Assembly (NCBI RefSeq): GCF_002272945.1
Contig: NZ_NQMN01000002.1
Location: 407,059 to 471,058 of the forward strand
Origin: Mycoplasmopsis agassizii
GTDB taxonomy: Bacteria; Bacillota_I; Bacilli_A; Mycoplasmatales; Metamycoplasmataceae
Reading direction: 5' to 3'
DNA: 64,000 nt
The position numbers and the translations under genes were made by a program. The notes beneath the pieces were generated by a model. That model searched no databases and had not been told where the DNA came from. It was given only the letters and a program-made list of their open reading frames with translations. Numbering within the stretch: the stretch's first letter is position 1; the number at the start of each line of letters is the position of its first letter. This document shows, piece by piece, positions 22,035 to 33,295 of the stretch.

Positions 22035-23076
22035 CTTCATTTTCCTTTTCAATTTTATTTTCAAGAATATTTCTATTATGCAATGATCTGATCATTTCTT
22101 CAATTAATAATAATGCTGATTTTGTTTTTGCAAAATCCATTTTATCATCACCAACAAAAGTTACTTCTTTATGTTTATCTTTTTCAAATTCAATTCTTTT
22201 TGAAATGAAAGAAGTGTGATCAGGTCTGATTTCAATTTTAATATTTTCATCTTCATTAAGACCTTCTAGATGATTTCAAATTGATTGCTTTTCAATTAAA
22301 TCAAGTAATGAAACAAGGTCTTCTCTTTTAATTGATGATGATAGTAATAAATTATTTTTACCATAAATTTGGTTTTTGAAACCACTATCAATTTCAAAAA
22401 CTTTTCTAATAAAGACTTGCATAATTTGTTCATAATTATGAATACTATTAGCCAAAATAGGCATTAATGTGTATGCAGTAACTTTTAATTTATGAATTTC
22501 AATATTGACTAATCTGTCGTTAAAAATTTTAACTGCAATTCTAAGATCATCTAAATTTATAAGCAGATCTTTTTCATCTAAAATAATTTTTTTGCTTGCA
22601 ACATTTCCTGAAGATGTTACTAAAATAATAGTTGCTTCATGTGAACTAAGGGGAATTAATTGCAATGATTTTAATAATTCCTGACTCTTAATTTCACTTG
22701 TCATTAGCGTTACACCAATTGTGTCGCTAATGGTTTGTGCTGCTAATTCAAAGATCTGATCAATCGATAAATCACGTTGTAAAAACAACTTTTCAAGTTG
22801 CATTTTTAAATCGTGATTATCATAAACAGCTAAATACTTTGTGTAATATTCTAGCCCTAATCTTGAAGGAATTCTGCCACTTGAAATATGAGATTTTTCA
22901 AGCATTTTTAATTCTTCAAGTTCAGACATAATATTTCTAATTGTTGCTGAAGAAACTTTTAGATCAAATTTTTCAATCATTGCTTTAGAACCTAAAGCAT
23001 TCCCTGTTTCCACATAATAATCAACGACTAGTTTTAAAATATTAGTTTGCTTATCAGTTAAATATTCTCTTGTCAT
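22027..23076 (-). CDS. hrcA: Heat-inducible transcription repressor HrcA
   Basis: A 349-residue repressor that binds CIRCE elements. The N-terminal winged helix reads MTREYLTDKQTNILKLVVDYYVETG, GSKAMIEKFDLKVSSATIRNIMSELE and HISSGRIPSRLGLEYY, all hallmark HrcA blocks. A UGA-encoded Trp lies near residue 268. Its stop overlaps the grpE start region, and the Tyr/Gln/Asn-rich gene lies 11 bases upstream, so the three form one operon. Confidence 0.94.
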
Positions 23077-23087
23077 GATAGAACTAA

Positions 23088-24395
23088 TTATTTATTTTTT
23101 CTATGGTTTTTAGAATTATTGAATCCTTTTTTAACTCTTGAAAAATCAATATTTAATTCACCTGTTTTGAATTGTTCATTTTGATCATTTTGAATAACTT
23201 TATTTTTTGCTTTAAAGTATTCACCTTGAGTAATTAAATTATTTTCAAGTAAATAATTTAAATTTTTAATACGTTCTTTACTTTTGTATGTTAATGATTC
23301 TTCATTAACATTTAAACGAAAATCATTTGTCACGTTTGCATCATAAGCTTGGCGATATGGTGAAACAAAACTTTGAGTCATTGGATTAAAGTTATGTAAA
23401 TTTGTAACATCAACTAAATGTGTATGATCAATTTGATTTTCTAAAACAGGACTAATTTGTCTTAAATTATGTGACTGTGTATTTTGATATCCTTGGTATT
23501 GATTTACATCATATGCAACTGGTAAAGTGTAATTATTTGTTGCATATGGATTATTTTGTTCTTGTGTGTAATAGTAAGGATTTGAATAAACAGGAACTAA
23601 TCCAGTTTGTGCTTGTTGTGTAATTTGAGAAGGTAGAGCAGGTAAATTATTTTGAGTGTAATTACTTTGAGCCTCTGGTAGCATTGGGTAATTATTTTGT
23701 GCAAGTTGTTGCTGTGCTCTATTGAATGAATCATAACCTGTATGTAACTGATTAGCATAGTCATAAATTCTAGTTTCATAAATTTCAGGTACATTGTAAT
23801 TTTGATATTGTGGTAAATGATCATTGAATGATTGTGGTCCATAAAGTGGCATAATTTCAGGAGCATTTGAAATGAATTCAGTTGTTGGTAAATAATTTTG
23901 AGTTGAAAGACTTAGTAGATTACTTCCTGGATTTGTAGGCTGTGAATAATAGTTGTACTGGTCGTTATTATTCAGATCTTCATCTTGATATTGAAGATCA
24001 TAATTGCTATTATCGCTTTCAAAATCATCTTCAGGAATTAAAGGGTATTGCTTGTATTGTTCAAAACTGTTAAAGTCTGAACTTAAAATATCAAATTTAT
24101 TTTTAGACTGATATTCATCTTCTTCAAAATCATTTTCAGGTGTAATATCAAAGTCTGTAGGACGACGATATTGCTCAATTGGATAAAACTCATTTGTATC
24201 AAATGAAGGGTATTGCTCGCTAGAAGAGTAGAATTCTTCTACATCCTCTTCTTCGGTGTTACCATAACCTGCATCCTCATAATCGTTTTCATTAAATTTT
24301 TCTTGAGTATAGCGATCGAAGTTTTTGAAATCTTCTATATCATCGTGTTGAATGTAACGTGAACTTTTGATTATGTCTTTTTTCTTTTTGTTCAT
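23088..24395 (-). CDS. Tyr/Gln/Asn-rich acidic, probably disordered protein
   Basis: A 435-residue protein of unknown function. The first 150 residues are acidic and rich in Phe/Tyr with Asp/Glu. Residues 150-340 are rich in Gln, Asn, Tyr and Pro and look disordered or prion-like. The C terminus has a short folded motif, YLLENNLITQGEYFKAKNKVI, similar to SHOCT-type segments, and a basic tail. It contains no Trp, so no UGA codon. It is the first gene of the hrcA-grpE operon and lies behind a degenerate CIRCE, which suggests a stress-linked role. Cytoskeletal or attachment-organelle proteins of mycoplasmas have similar composition. Confidence 0.7.
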   Translation of the reverse strand: MNKKKKDIIKSSRYIQHDDIEDFKNFDRYTQEKFNENDYEDAGYGNTEEEDVEEFYSSSEQYPSFDTNEFYPIEQYRRPTDFDITPENDFEEDEYQSKNKFDILSSDFNSFEQYKQYPLIPEDDFESDNSNYDLQYQDEDLNNNDQYNYYSQPTNPGSNLLSLSTQNYLPTTEFISNAPEIMPLYGPQSFNDHLPQYQNYNVPEIYETRIYDYANQLHTGYDSFNRAQQQLAQNNYPMLPEAQSNYTQNNLPALPSQITQQAQTGLVPVYSNPYYYTQEQNNPYATNNYTLPVAYDVNQYQGYQNTQSHNLRQISPVLENQIDHTHLVDVTNLHNFNPMTQSFVSPYRQAYDANVTNDFRLNVNEESLTYKSKERIKNLNYLLENNLITQGEYFKAKNKVIQNDQNEQFKTGELNIDFSRVKKGFNNSKNHRKNK

Positions 24396-24441
24396 CTTAA
24401 ATCCTTTTCTCTAAAATATTTTATTAAATTATATTATAAAA

Positions 24442-24468
24442 ATAGCACTTTAATGCTATCAATGCTAA
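24442..24468. promoter_or_regulatory. Degenerate CIRCE-like operator
   Basis: ATAGCACTT, nine bases, CAATGCTAA. It has the CIRCE geometry with four mismatches to the consensus. It sits about 45 bases upstream of the first gene of the operon that contains hrcA, where autoregulation is expected. Confidence 0.6.
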
Positions 24469-24546
24469 AAAAATAATACTGTCTTGAAAATCCAAAAATC
24501 TTATAAATCCATAAAAATTCTATACAAATTTTGAACTTTTGAGCAT

Positions 24547-24573
24547 AAAAAAACTGGACTTCTTCAGACCAGC
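24547..24573 (-). terminator. Terminator of rpmE
   Basis: On the minus strand CTGG and CCAG arms enclose a loop and are followed by seven T, about 45 bases after the rpmE stop. Confidence 0.6.
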
Positions 24574-24619
24574 TCTTTTATCAGTTAGATTTCTAACTCT
24601 TTTTTAATAAAAAATCAGT

Positions 24620-24823
24620 TTATTTAATACCGTATTTTTTATTAAATTTATCCACTTGTCCAGTTGATTTTGCAACACTTTTGTCACCTGTGTAAAAAGG
24701 GTGGCAAGATGCACAAATATCTACTTTAATGTTTTTTGCAGATGATGAAAAGTTATATTTTGTGTTACATGTTGAACATGTAGTTTCTACTTTATTAACG
24801 GTAGGGTGTAAATCTTTTTTCAT
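24620..24823 (-). CDS. rpmE: 50S ribosomal protein L31
   Basis: A 67-residue ribosomal protein with the zinc-binding (C+) pattern CSTC and CASC, followed by HPFYTG. I start it at MKKDLHP because this fits L31 and has an AAAGGA ribosome site at good spacing; a longer frame from 24838 would run through that site. It follows rbfA on the minus strand with a 72-base gap. Confidence 0.94.
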   Translation of the reverse strand: MKKDLHPTVNKVETTCSTCNTKYNFSSSAKNIKVDICASCHPFYTGDKSVAKSTGQVDKFNKKYGIK

Positions 24824-24895
24824 ACTTAATCCTTTCACATAAATTTGAAATTTATATTTTGCTAGTAATGTTTATACATTTTAGCAAAATAAGTT

Positions 24896-25228
24896 TTATT
24901 TTTTAAGATTATTTAAAATTTCATCAATGCGTTCAGCACTCTTAGCAACTTCATCAAGTTTAAAGTGTAAGGCAGGGATTTTTCTTCAAGGTAAAATCTT
25001 TGCTAGTTCACTTCTGATAAAACCTTTGGCACTATTTAGTTTTTCTAAATTTGTAGCTTCAAAATCTAGAAATGATACGTAAATAGTAGCGTGCATTAAA
25101 TCAGGAGTTAAACGCACATCATTAACTGTTGTGAATGAGTCTTTAAGTTTGTAAACTTCTTCATTGATGATTCTTGAAATATTTAAAAGTAAGTCTTGTT
25201 GTTTTTTAGCGATTTTAATGTTGTTCAT
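24896..25228 (-). CDS. rbfA: Ribosome-binding factor A
   Basis: A 110-residue KH-fold protein that assists 16S rRNA 5'-end maturation. RbfA features are NISRIINEEVYKLKD, NDVRLTPDLMHATIYVSF and the closing segment RKIPALHFKLDEVAKSAERIDEILNNL. One UGA codon is Trp. It is divergent from mnmG across about 60 bases. Confidence 0.88.
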
Positions 25229-25289
25229 ATTATTCCTATCTACTTTAATTTTAAGTAAAAATTTTGCTTTTCATGTAAAAATATAATCT

Positions 25290-27125
25290 ATGAATAAAAA
25301 GATGTTTGATGCAATCGTAATCGGTGGAGGTCATGCTGGTGTTGAAGCAACACTAGCACTAGCTAATAATGGCTTTAAAGTAGCTTTGTTTACCTTAAAT
25401 AAAAATAAATTAGCAGCCATGCCATGTAACCCTTCGATCGGTGGACCTGCTAAAGGAATTATTACTAGAGAAATTGATGCACTAGGTGGTGTGCAAGGTT
25501 ATTATGCAGATCGTAATACCATTCAGGTTAAAATGCTAAATGAATCAAAAGGTCCTGCAGTCAGAGCACTTCGTGCCCAAATTGATAAAGAAGCATATGC
25601 AAGTGAAATTGCTGCTGATTTAGAAAAACATGAAAATGTTACTGTAGTTGAAGATCTTGTTTTATCTTACAAAGTTGAAAATAATCAGATTAAAGGTATT
25701 GAATCTGAAAAGCATGGATACGTTAAAACTAAGGTTGTAATTCAAACAACTGGAACATATTTAGATAGCAAAATTTTCCGTGGAAAACAGATTACAACTA
25801 GTGGCCCAAATCAAGAAAGAACATCATCATCTTTATCAAATTCTTTGAAGCAATTAGGCTTTAAATTAATTCGTTTAAAAACTGGTACACCAGCAAGAAT
25901 TTATACGGATAGTATTAACTTTGATGAAGTCGATAAAGAGGTCTTAAATTTACAAGATATACGCTTTTCATCAAGAACAAAAAATGTCTTAAATGAACAG
26001 ATTTCTTGTTACCTAACTTACACCAATGAAGAAACTCATAAAATCATCAAAGAGAACATTAATGAGAGTGCCATGTATTCAGATACAATTAAAGGAATTG
26101 GTCCTAGATATTGTCCTTCAATTGAAGATAAAATTATGAAATTTGAAGACAAATCAAGACATCAAATTTTCTTTGAACCTGAAACAATTAAACAAGATGT
26201 TATGTACATAAATGGGCTTTCAACTTCTTTCTCAATTGAGGTTCAAGATAAAATAATTAGAACCATTCCAGGGCTTAAAAATGCTAACGTAAAAGTCTAT
26301 GGTTATGCGATTGAATATGATGCAATTGATGTGCAACAACTTAAATATTCTTTAGAGTCAAAATTAGTTGAAAATTTATATTTTGCTGGACAAATAAATG
26401 GCACAAGCGGTTATGAAGAAGCAGCTGCTCAGGGATTAATTGCAGGCATTAACGCAGCCTTAAAATTAAAAGGTGAAGAACCTATCATTATTTCCCGAAA
26501 TGACGCTTATATCGGCGTTTTAATCGATGATTTGATTACAAAAGGAACTAGTGAACCTTACAGAATGTTAACTAGTAGAGCTGAATATAGATTGCTTCTT
26601 AGAAACGATAATGTTGATATTAGATTATTAGAATATGCAAAAAAAGCTGGACTTTTAAGTCAAGCAGAAATTACTAAAGTTGAAGCAAAATATGAAGCCA
26701 TAAATAATGAAATTGAACGTATTAAAAATGTTTATATTTCATCAAAAAGTGAAGGTGCAATTAAATACAAAATTGAAAATGGTGTAAGCCTTTATCAAGT
26801 GCTTTCTCGACCAGATGTTGATGGCAAAGATTTTTCAGATTTTGAATTTTTAAATGAGTTAATTATTAACATCAGATTAAAAGGTTACATTGATAAACAG
26901 AACTTAGCAGCTGATAAAATGAAGCGTTTAGAGAACTTAAAAATTCCTAAAAATATTGACTATCAAATTGTTCCAAATTTAGCAACAGAAGCACGCCAAA
27001 AATTAATTAAAATCATGCCTGAAAATATCGGACAGGCTTCAAGAATTAGTGGCATAAATCCTGCTGATATTCAAATGCTTTTATTTTATTTAAATGCAGT
27101 TGTAAATCAAAAACATGAAGGTTAA
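25290..27125 (+). CDS. mnmG: tRNA uridine 5-carboxymethylaminomethyl modification enzyme MnmG (GidA)
   Basis: A 611-residue FAD enzyme that, with MnmE, modifies the wobble uridine of several tRNAs. The dinucleotide-binding GGGHAGVEATLA, the CNPSIGGPAKG signature with its catalytic Cys, and FAGQINGTSGYEEAAAQGL are clear. TATAAT at 25282-25287 lies only 3 bases before the first ATG, so transcription may start inside that codon. The in-frame ATG at 25302 (MFDAIVIGGG) could be the real start. rlmH overlaps its 3' end by 11 bases. Confidence 0.95.
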   Translation: MNKKMFDAIVIGGGHAGVEATLALANNGFKVALFTLNKNKLAAMPCNPSIGGPAKGIITREIDALGGVQGYYADRNTIQVKMLNESKGPAVRALRAQIDKEAYASEIAADLEKHENVTVVEDLVLSYKVENNQIKGIESEKHGYVKTKVVIQTTGTYLDSKIFRGKQITTSGPNQERTSSSLSNSLKQLGFKLIRLKTGTPARIYTDSINFDEVDKEVLNLQDIRFSSRTKNVLNEQISCYLTYTNEETHKIIKENINESAMYSDTIKGIGPRYCPSIEDKIMKFEDKSRHQIFFEPETIKQDVMYINGLSTSFSIEVQDKIIRTIPGLKNANVKVYGYAIEYDAIDVQQLKYSLESKLVENLYFAGQINGTSGYEEAAAQGLIAGINAALKLKGEEPIIISRNDAYIGVLIDDLITKGTSEPYRMLTSRAEYRLLLRNDNVDIRLLEYAKKAGLLSQAEITKVEAKYEAINNEIERIKNVYISSKSEGAIKYKIENGVSLYQVLSRPDVDGKDFSDFEFLNELIINIRLKGYIDKQNLAADKMKRLENLKIPKNIDYQIVPNLATEARQKLIKIMPENIGQASRISGINPADIQMLLFYLNAVVNQKHEG

Positions 27126-27558
27126 TTTAATTGTTTTTGGAACACTAAATTCTGCTTCAAAAACACTTTATAATGACTTTGAAAATTCATTAAAAAAGAA
27201 GGTATCTTTTAACTTAATTGAACTAAAAGAAACACCCCATGAAAACATTGATTTTGAAAAGCAAAAACACACAAATCTTTTGCTTTCAAAATTAAATAAA
27301 TCTAGTAAAAATTTTTATCTAACATTTCGTGGTGATCAGTTTACAAGCGAGCAATTTGCTAAAAAAATTAAGTATGTAGATGTTACTTTTATAATCGGTC
27401 CTTCAAACGGTTTAGATGAAAACCTTTTAAAAGAAAATGACATAAGTTTCATCTCATTTAGCAAAATGACAATAGCTCATCAGCTATTTAGAATTGTCTT
27501 AATGGAACAAATTTATCGAGCAGTTTCAATTCTCAATAATTCCAAATATCATAAGTAA
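27115..27558 (+). CDS. rlmH: 23S rRNA pseudouridine-1915 N3-methyltransferase RlmH
   Basis: A 147-residue SPOUT methyltransferase. The SAM-binding knot is visible as FIIGPSNGLDE and the C-terminal MTIAHQLFRIVLMEQIYRA plus SKYHK, which is diagnostic of RlmH. It overlaps mnmG by 11 bases and is translationally coupled to it. Confidence 0.92.
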   Translation: MKVNLIVFGTLNSASKTLYNDFENSLKKKVSFNLIELKETPHENIDFEKQKHTNLLLSKLNKSSKNFYLTFRGDQFTSEQFAKKIKYVDVTFIIGPSNGLDENLLKENDISFISFSKMTIAHQLFRIVLMEQIYRAVSILNNSKYHK

Positions 27559-27654
27559 GTTTATTAAAAATTTGCTTTGTGCAAAAAAATGTGGGACAAA
27601 ATAACTTGCGACTTTTTCTTTTTTATTTCTTAGAAAAAATATATCATTTATACA

Positions 27655-28659
27655 ATGCTTGAAAAAATATTACATATGCCGTTCGTGCAGTTTTTGAAAG
27701 CTCATCTTAGAGCAAGCAAAAAATATTGATCAATCCGCAAAATAACTTTTGTGGCTATTTTGATTTCGATTTCAGTTACAGCAGCAATTATTGGAGTTAC
27801 AATCATTCCGATTGCTTCGATCCCTTCTTATAAGTTATCTTTTACAGGTTTACCAATTAAAATTTCAGGATTTATCTTTGGACCTATTATTGGATTTTTT
27901 ATAGGGATTATTGCTGACATTCTTTCAATTCTCTTTATCCCTTCTTACATCCATTGAGGCTACGTACTAGTTAGTGGAATCAATGGACTTGTTCCTGGTT
28001 TAGTTTCAGTAATTTTATTTAAATTCCTGACAAACTGAATCAACAAACGAAGTAGACTTAAATCTATTAAAGAAGAATTAAAAGAATTGCAGTTTAATAA
28101 AACGATTGAGATCGACCTTAACCGTATTACTAAACTTGAGAGAAATATTAAGTGAAGAAAAGCGCAAATTGAAAAACTAGATAAACAAGTTGCACATTCT
28201 AAAATTAATTCAGAAAAAATGCTAGGTTGAATTTATTTATTTACAACTTGGTTCTTTATCGCTCTAGCTGCTTCAATTAATATTTTAGTTATTGTAGAAG
28301 TAATCGATGCTGCAGCATTTGAAAAATCATTTTTAAAGAGCCAAATTAACGTAATTATTCTAACGAGTGTAGGATTTGTATCTATTTCTATTTTCATTTT
28401 ATTTGCTCGCTTTAAAATGAAATTTGAAAAGTTTTCAATTATTGGTGCAATTATTTCATTCTCCGTTATTTTAGAGTCGGTGCAGGTTTATTTACTCGCA
28501 TATACAGATTCTAATGTCTTAAGACTTGAATTCGTTCCTGCCTTATTACAACATATTTTTACAGCGCCTATTAAGGTTTGATTTAATATGATTGTTATTT
28601 ACTTCTCTTGAAAAGTAATTAACTATTTACTTAACCGTAATAAATCAATTAATTTATAA
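27655..28659 (+). CDS. ECF transporter S-component-like membrane protein with coiled-coil insert
   Basis: A 334-residue membrane protein. Residues about 35-120 resemble substrate-binding S components of energy-coupling factor vitamin transporters: PSYKLSFTGLPIKISGFIFGP followed by IGFFIGIIADILSILF. A charged, coiled-coil-like segment of about 55 residues (around 140-185) interrupts the membrane part, and more helices follow. The insert is unusual for an S component. Eight or more Trp are UGA. It lies 9 bases before a degenerate ABC-ATPase gene. Substrate unknown; folate or another vitamin is a guess from the family. Confidence 0.65.
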
Positions 28660-28668
28660 TTATGAAAT

Positions 28669-30912
28669 ATGAATAAAAAAATTTATATTGAAAATCTAAC
28701 TTACTTTGATACTGGTCATAATAAAAAACCTATTAAAAAAATTTCTAGGTTAGAAACTAAAAGTGGCGAATTCAATGTTTTAGTTGGTGATGAAGATCTT
28801 GAAATTTTAAAAAACAAAAGCCTTTTAAATAAATTTAAAGGCAGCAGTTTTTTTATTGACGAAAATTTTAATTTTGTCAACTTACTTAAAAATCCTAAAA
28901 CTGAAATTGCTTTTTTAGAAGATAGTGAAATTTATAAACTGGCTGATGATGATTTAATCATTAATCACTTTTTAAGTAATGCTCGTAAAACTAAATGAAG
29001 TTGATCTAGATTTTTAACACTAACTAAATTAGCTAAAAACCACCGTAAGTTATTTGCAAAAAAATATATTATGGTTTTTAATGACTTAAATAAAAATATT
29101 TCAGATGCAATTGCTTTATCTGTTGAATTTAATTCTAAGCATGATTTTACTCGTAAAATTGATCCTGTACTTTTTAAAGGATTCGTTGAAAAAGTTTATG
29201 ACACAAGAATTGAATTACTGTTAAATATTTTAAATTCAATTAATAACTACTGGCAATTTTATTCAAGAATAAAATCAATTTCAAATAAAGATTTATTAGT
29301 TGTCGATGGACAAAAAATTGAAAACTATAAAGAGAAACTTGAAGAGTTAAAAAAGATTTCTAAAATCAACCGTTCATATATTGCAAAGTTAGAAGAGATC
29401 AATAGATTAAAAACTAATTTTCAACTTGAAAAGAAAAACTTTTTATTTAATCTAAAAATTTCTGAAACACAGTTTATTAAATATTTAAAAACTATTAAAA
29501 ACAATTACAAAGTTTATTGAAAAATTTGACAAACTGAATCAAAAATAACTTACTTAAAATTGGCTCTAATTCATAAGCATTTTTATTTATTTTTAAAATC
29601 AGAAATGAGCGATTTAATGCATCTTCCTGGAAATGAATTTAATGATTTAAAAGTCAATGTTTATGAATACATTTATGAATTTATAAATAATAATTTATTT
29701 AATTTGAAACCAGAAGATGTGACAGTTGAAAAAATTAAAAAAATCATTAAAGAAGAATTTGATTTTCAAATTATTAAATCATACGTTTCAATTGCTAAGT
29801 CAAATATTAGAAATATGAATTTTGAAAAAAAAGAATTCAAGCGAAAACTAAAAGAAGTCAAAAGCCATAAAGTTAAAAAATATGAAAAGAATTATATTGG
29901 TAAAGATTTAAATACAATCGAATATCAATTAACCAGTGAGATGATTGACTTTGAATGAAAAAAAGAATTTTTAAAAGATAAAGAATTTGTTTATGAAGAT
30001 GTAAATCATGTAAGTAAAAAATATTTAACTTTAGTCAAAAAATATAAATCTGAAATTTCAAAAACAAATAGAAATATTCAAAGTTGTTTATATAAAAATT
30101 CTGAATTAAATAATTGATTTACAACAAATGAAAAAGCAATCAAAATTAAAAAATTAGAACTATTAATTAATGAGTTTTTTGCCATTGCTTCAAGTGGAAA
30201 AAAATTATTCAGAATTCAATCAAAAGCCCTGAATTTACGGCACTTTAAGCAACTTGCATTGCTGGAAAATGTGCTAACTGCAACTGGACAATTTGCAATT
30301 CCTATTTCAGATTTATTAAGTACAATTAAATCTCTAACACCTTTAAAAAGAGAAAAAATTGCTTTCGTAGAAACATCATTAAATGCTAGACCATTTTTAT
30401 TTATTTCGAGAAATTACTCGCAAAAATTTAATCATGAAGAACAAAAACATATTTTTGAATTCATTAAAAAATTTATTCAAAAAAATAATTTTGGTTTTAT
30501 ATTGGTAGATAAAACTAGCGAGCTATTAAAAAAACATGCTAATAATTTATTTATTAATTACGAAAATAAAACAATTGAAATTGGTGATTATCGAGAGGTG
30601 ATTAAAAATCCAATTCACCCTTACAGTAAATATTTAATTGCTAATTTAGCTGTTAAAAAAGATCTAATTAAAACTGGAGAAACAGTTATTAATTCAGGAG
30701 AGATTCCTTCATTCCATAGTTTTAAAGATAATCATAAAGTTTTTTCAACCTTAGATGAATTTATAACTTGATCAAAAATTGATGCAACAAAAGTTATAAA
30801 TTATGTACCTAAAGAAATCATTCACTTAACTTATGGTAACGGAGAAAAAACCCAAATGGTTGATTTAAAAAACGCTGATGTTATTGAAGAAACCGTTTTA
30901 GTAGACATATAA
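28669..30912 (+). CDS. OppF-like ABC protein without ATPase motifs
   Basis: A 747-residue protein whose ends match an oligopeptide ABC ATPase. The start (NLTYFDTGHNKKPIKKISRL) resembles an OppF N terminus. The end (KIAFVETSLNARPFLFISR, FGFILVDKTSEL, EIGDYREVIKNPIHPYSKYLI) follows the Walker B to C-terminal region of OppF. The key residues are lost: FNVLVGDEDLEIL replaces Walker A, FISRNYSQKF replaces the ADEPVSALD box, and VDK replaces the switch His. A 450-residue lysine-rich helical insertion separates the halves. It probably cannot hydrolyse ATP. It is 9 bases downstream of the S-component gene; no oppB, oppC or oppD is present. Confidence 0.6.
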
Positions 30913-30939
30913 AAAACTGCTTTTAAGGGCAGTTTTTTT
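30912..30939. terminator. Bidirectional terminator
   Basis: AAAAACTGC and GCAGTTTTT arms with an 8-base loop, flanked by A and T runs, lie between convergent genes. Confidence 0.8.
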
Positions 30940-30949
30940 AAATCTTATT

Positions 30950-33172
30950 TTAACTATATTTGGTCGCAATTTTAACAACACCATTTTGTGTTTCTAGGTT
31001 ATATCATCTTCCTGCAGTTAGATAAGGAGTTTGTGATGTTATTAATTTATTTGATTTATTTACTACATTAACTAATTCATTTTCTTGTAGTAATTCATCA
31101 TTATTTAAATCATTTCAAAAGTATAAACTAGGATTATTTTTATTTGCTAAATTTACAAATGCATCACTATATCATGAAACTAAAGTTTCACTTTTAAGTG
31201 TCTGATTTGGATTTAAATCATTGTCACTTGTAAATGATGATTTAACTTTAAATGGAAAATCACTTGCTGAATAATCATCTTTATAATTGATTAATTTAAT
31301 GTCAGTAATTTCATATTTATTTCCATTTTGAATTACTAAACCTTTATATGTTTTGGCTTTTTCTAGATTTAAAAAACCACTAAAACGTACTGTATCAGAT
31401 TGGAATCTGTCTTTTGTTGAGCCTGCAGATCCTGTAGCATTATTTTTAATATACATTAAACTTATTTCATTATTAATACCTAAAGCATTTAAATAAGCGT
31501 TATATAAATCATTAACTTTATTTTTTAAAATTGCTTCGCCCTTAGTTGTTTGTAATGACCCACCATAAACACTATTAGCCATAAGTAATGACGAAGAAAG
31601 TTCGCTTAAGAATTCATAACCTTCGGAAACATTGGTTACTGTTTGGCTACCATTTCTGATTAGTCTTCTATTAATATTTGAGTATAGTTTAACTGCTCTA
31701 CTTCAATCACTCATAAACACGCTTGGATAGTAAAGATTCTCTTTTTGTAGTGATTGTCTACCTCAAATGTTTAAAGTTTGATCACCAACTTCATGAGTAA
31801 AAATTGAAGCAGTTCCTATTTTAGTAAATTCTCTAGCTATTAATTCTGATAAAGAATAATAGTAACGAATATCTGTTAAAGTGAATTCTTGATTAGAATT
31901 TCTGTTTGAACCTTTAACGCTGTTTAAATTACTTTTTTCAGTTTTGAAAACGTATTTATTGTTTCCATACTTTTTAACTAAAGCTTCAACTTCTGGTGAT
32001 TCAGGATTTCCATTAGCAATTAAAAATAATTCACTAGCACTAAAATATTTACCGATAAAATTAAATTCTGGGTTATTGTAGTTTTCGTTTTTATAAGAAT
32101 TATTTAAAGCATTAAATTCATAATTTAAACTTTTAATAAAGGCGTTAACAAAGTCTTTATTGTAAAGTTGATAATCAGTTCTTTTAGCAGTTACTAAATC
32201 TTTTTCATAGTTTCTTTGATTTTGATAGATTTTATAAACTTGATCTGATTTTTCATCTTTAATCGAACGTAAATAAACGTTATCAACATGATGAATATAT
32301 TCATGTTGTAAGGTTCCAAAAATATTTTCAATTCTTTGAATTGTGGTTAATGATTTAGTATCACTTGATAATTCATCATTGGTTTCAAAATAAATACGGT
32401 TATCAGGAGTTGTATAATAACCTTTCGCTTCTTCCATCTTAGTAAAAGGTGTATTAAAGATTAATTCACTGATATATAAGATTTCTGATGTGTAATTTAA
32501 ATGTTTTAATAAGTAATCATTAAATTCTAAAATAGTCTTTTCATCAAAGTAGTATTTACCATTAACTGGAAAGACTACATATTTAATTCCGTATTTACTT
32601 TCTTGAAAAACTAATTTTTTTAGTTTTTCATTAGAAGTAGATAGTTGATATTCTTCATAACGAGGAGCATAACCATATGTTTCACCTTTTAACTTTTCGG
32701 TAGTTAAAGTTTTTAAAGGTGAAACAGTCCCTGGTTCTGAAATAACTTTATTTAAACCAGGGTTTTCCTTAACATTGTTATTAGGATCGCTAGTTTTGTT
32801 TTCACTACCTTTGTTAGGATCTTCTGTTTTAGTTTTATCATCACCTGAAGTGTCACCTGTTTCACCAGTTTTAGGGTTTTGAGAATTATCACCTGTTTTA
32901 TCTGAAGTAGAACCACTAGTAGTTCCTGATTGACTGCTTGAAGAACCTGAAGTACTAGATGTACCAGAACCCTTAGTATTTGAACCTGTTTGGTCGCTTG
33001 AAACATTTGATCCATTAGGTGTTCCTGTAGTATCTGCAGGGTTAACAGGAACGGCAGGATCTGCTTGAGTTAGGGTATACTCGCCATTTGAACATGCTAT
33101 TAAAGTTGCTGCACCAGCAACAGTTGCTAGTCCAGCTAGTGAAAATAATTTGATCTTGGTTTTAATCTTCAT
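30950..33172 (-). CDS. Lipoprotein with HExxH zinc-protease motif
   Basis: A 740-residue surface lipoprotein. The signal peptide MKIKTKIKLFSLAGLATVAG ends at the lipobox TLIAC. A low-complexity Ser/Thr/Gly/Asn linker runs to about residue 145. The folded part holds LQHEYIHHVDN, an HExxH zincin motif (His290, Glu291, His294). Several UGA codons are Trp. I recall similar mycoplasma lipoproteins described as metalloproteases, but I cannot verify the family here. The neighbour upstream is a paralogue in which this motif is lost. A role in cleaving host proteins is an inference. Confidence 0.75.
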
Positions 33173-33295
33173 AACTACTGATTGTTCCTTTTTAAAGTCC
33201 TAAGAATTTTAAACTGATTATAAAAAAGCAGTTAAAAATAAAAAAATTTGGACTTTTTTGAATATGTGGTGTTTGAGTGAGTGTTTTTAGGAAGT

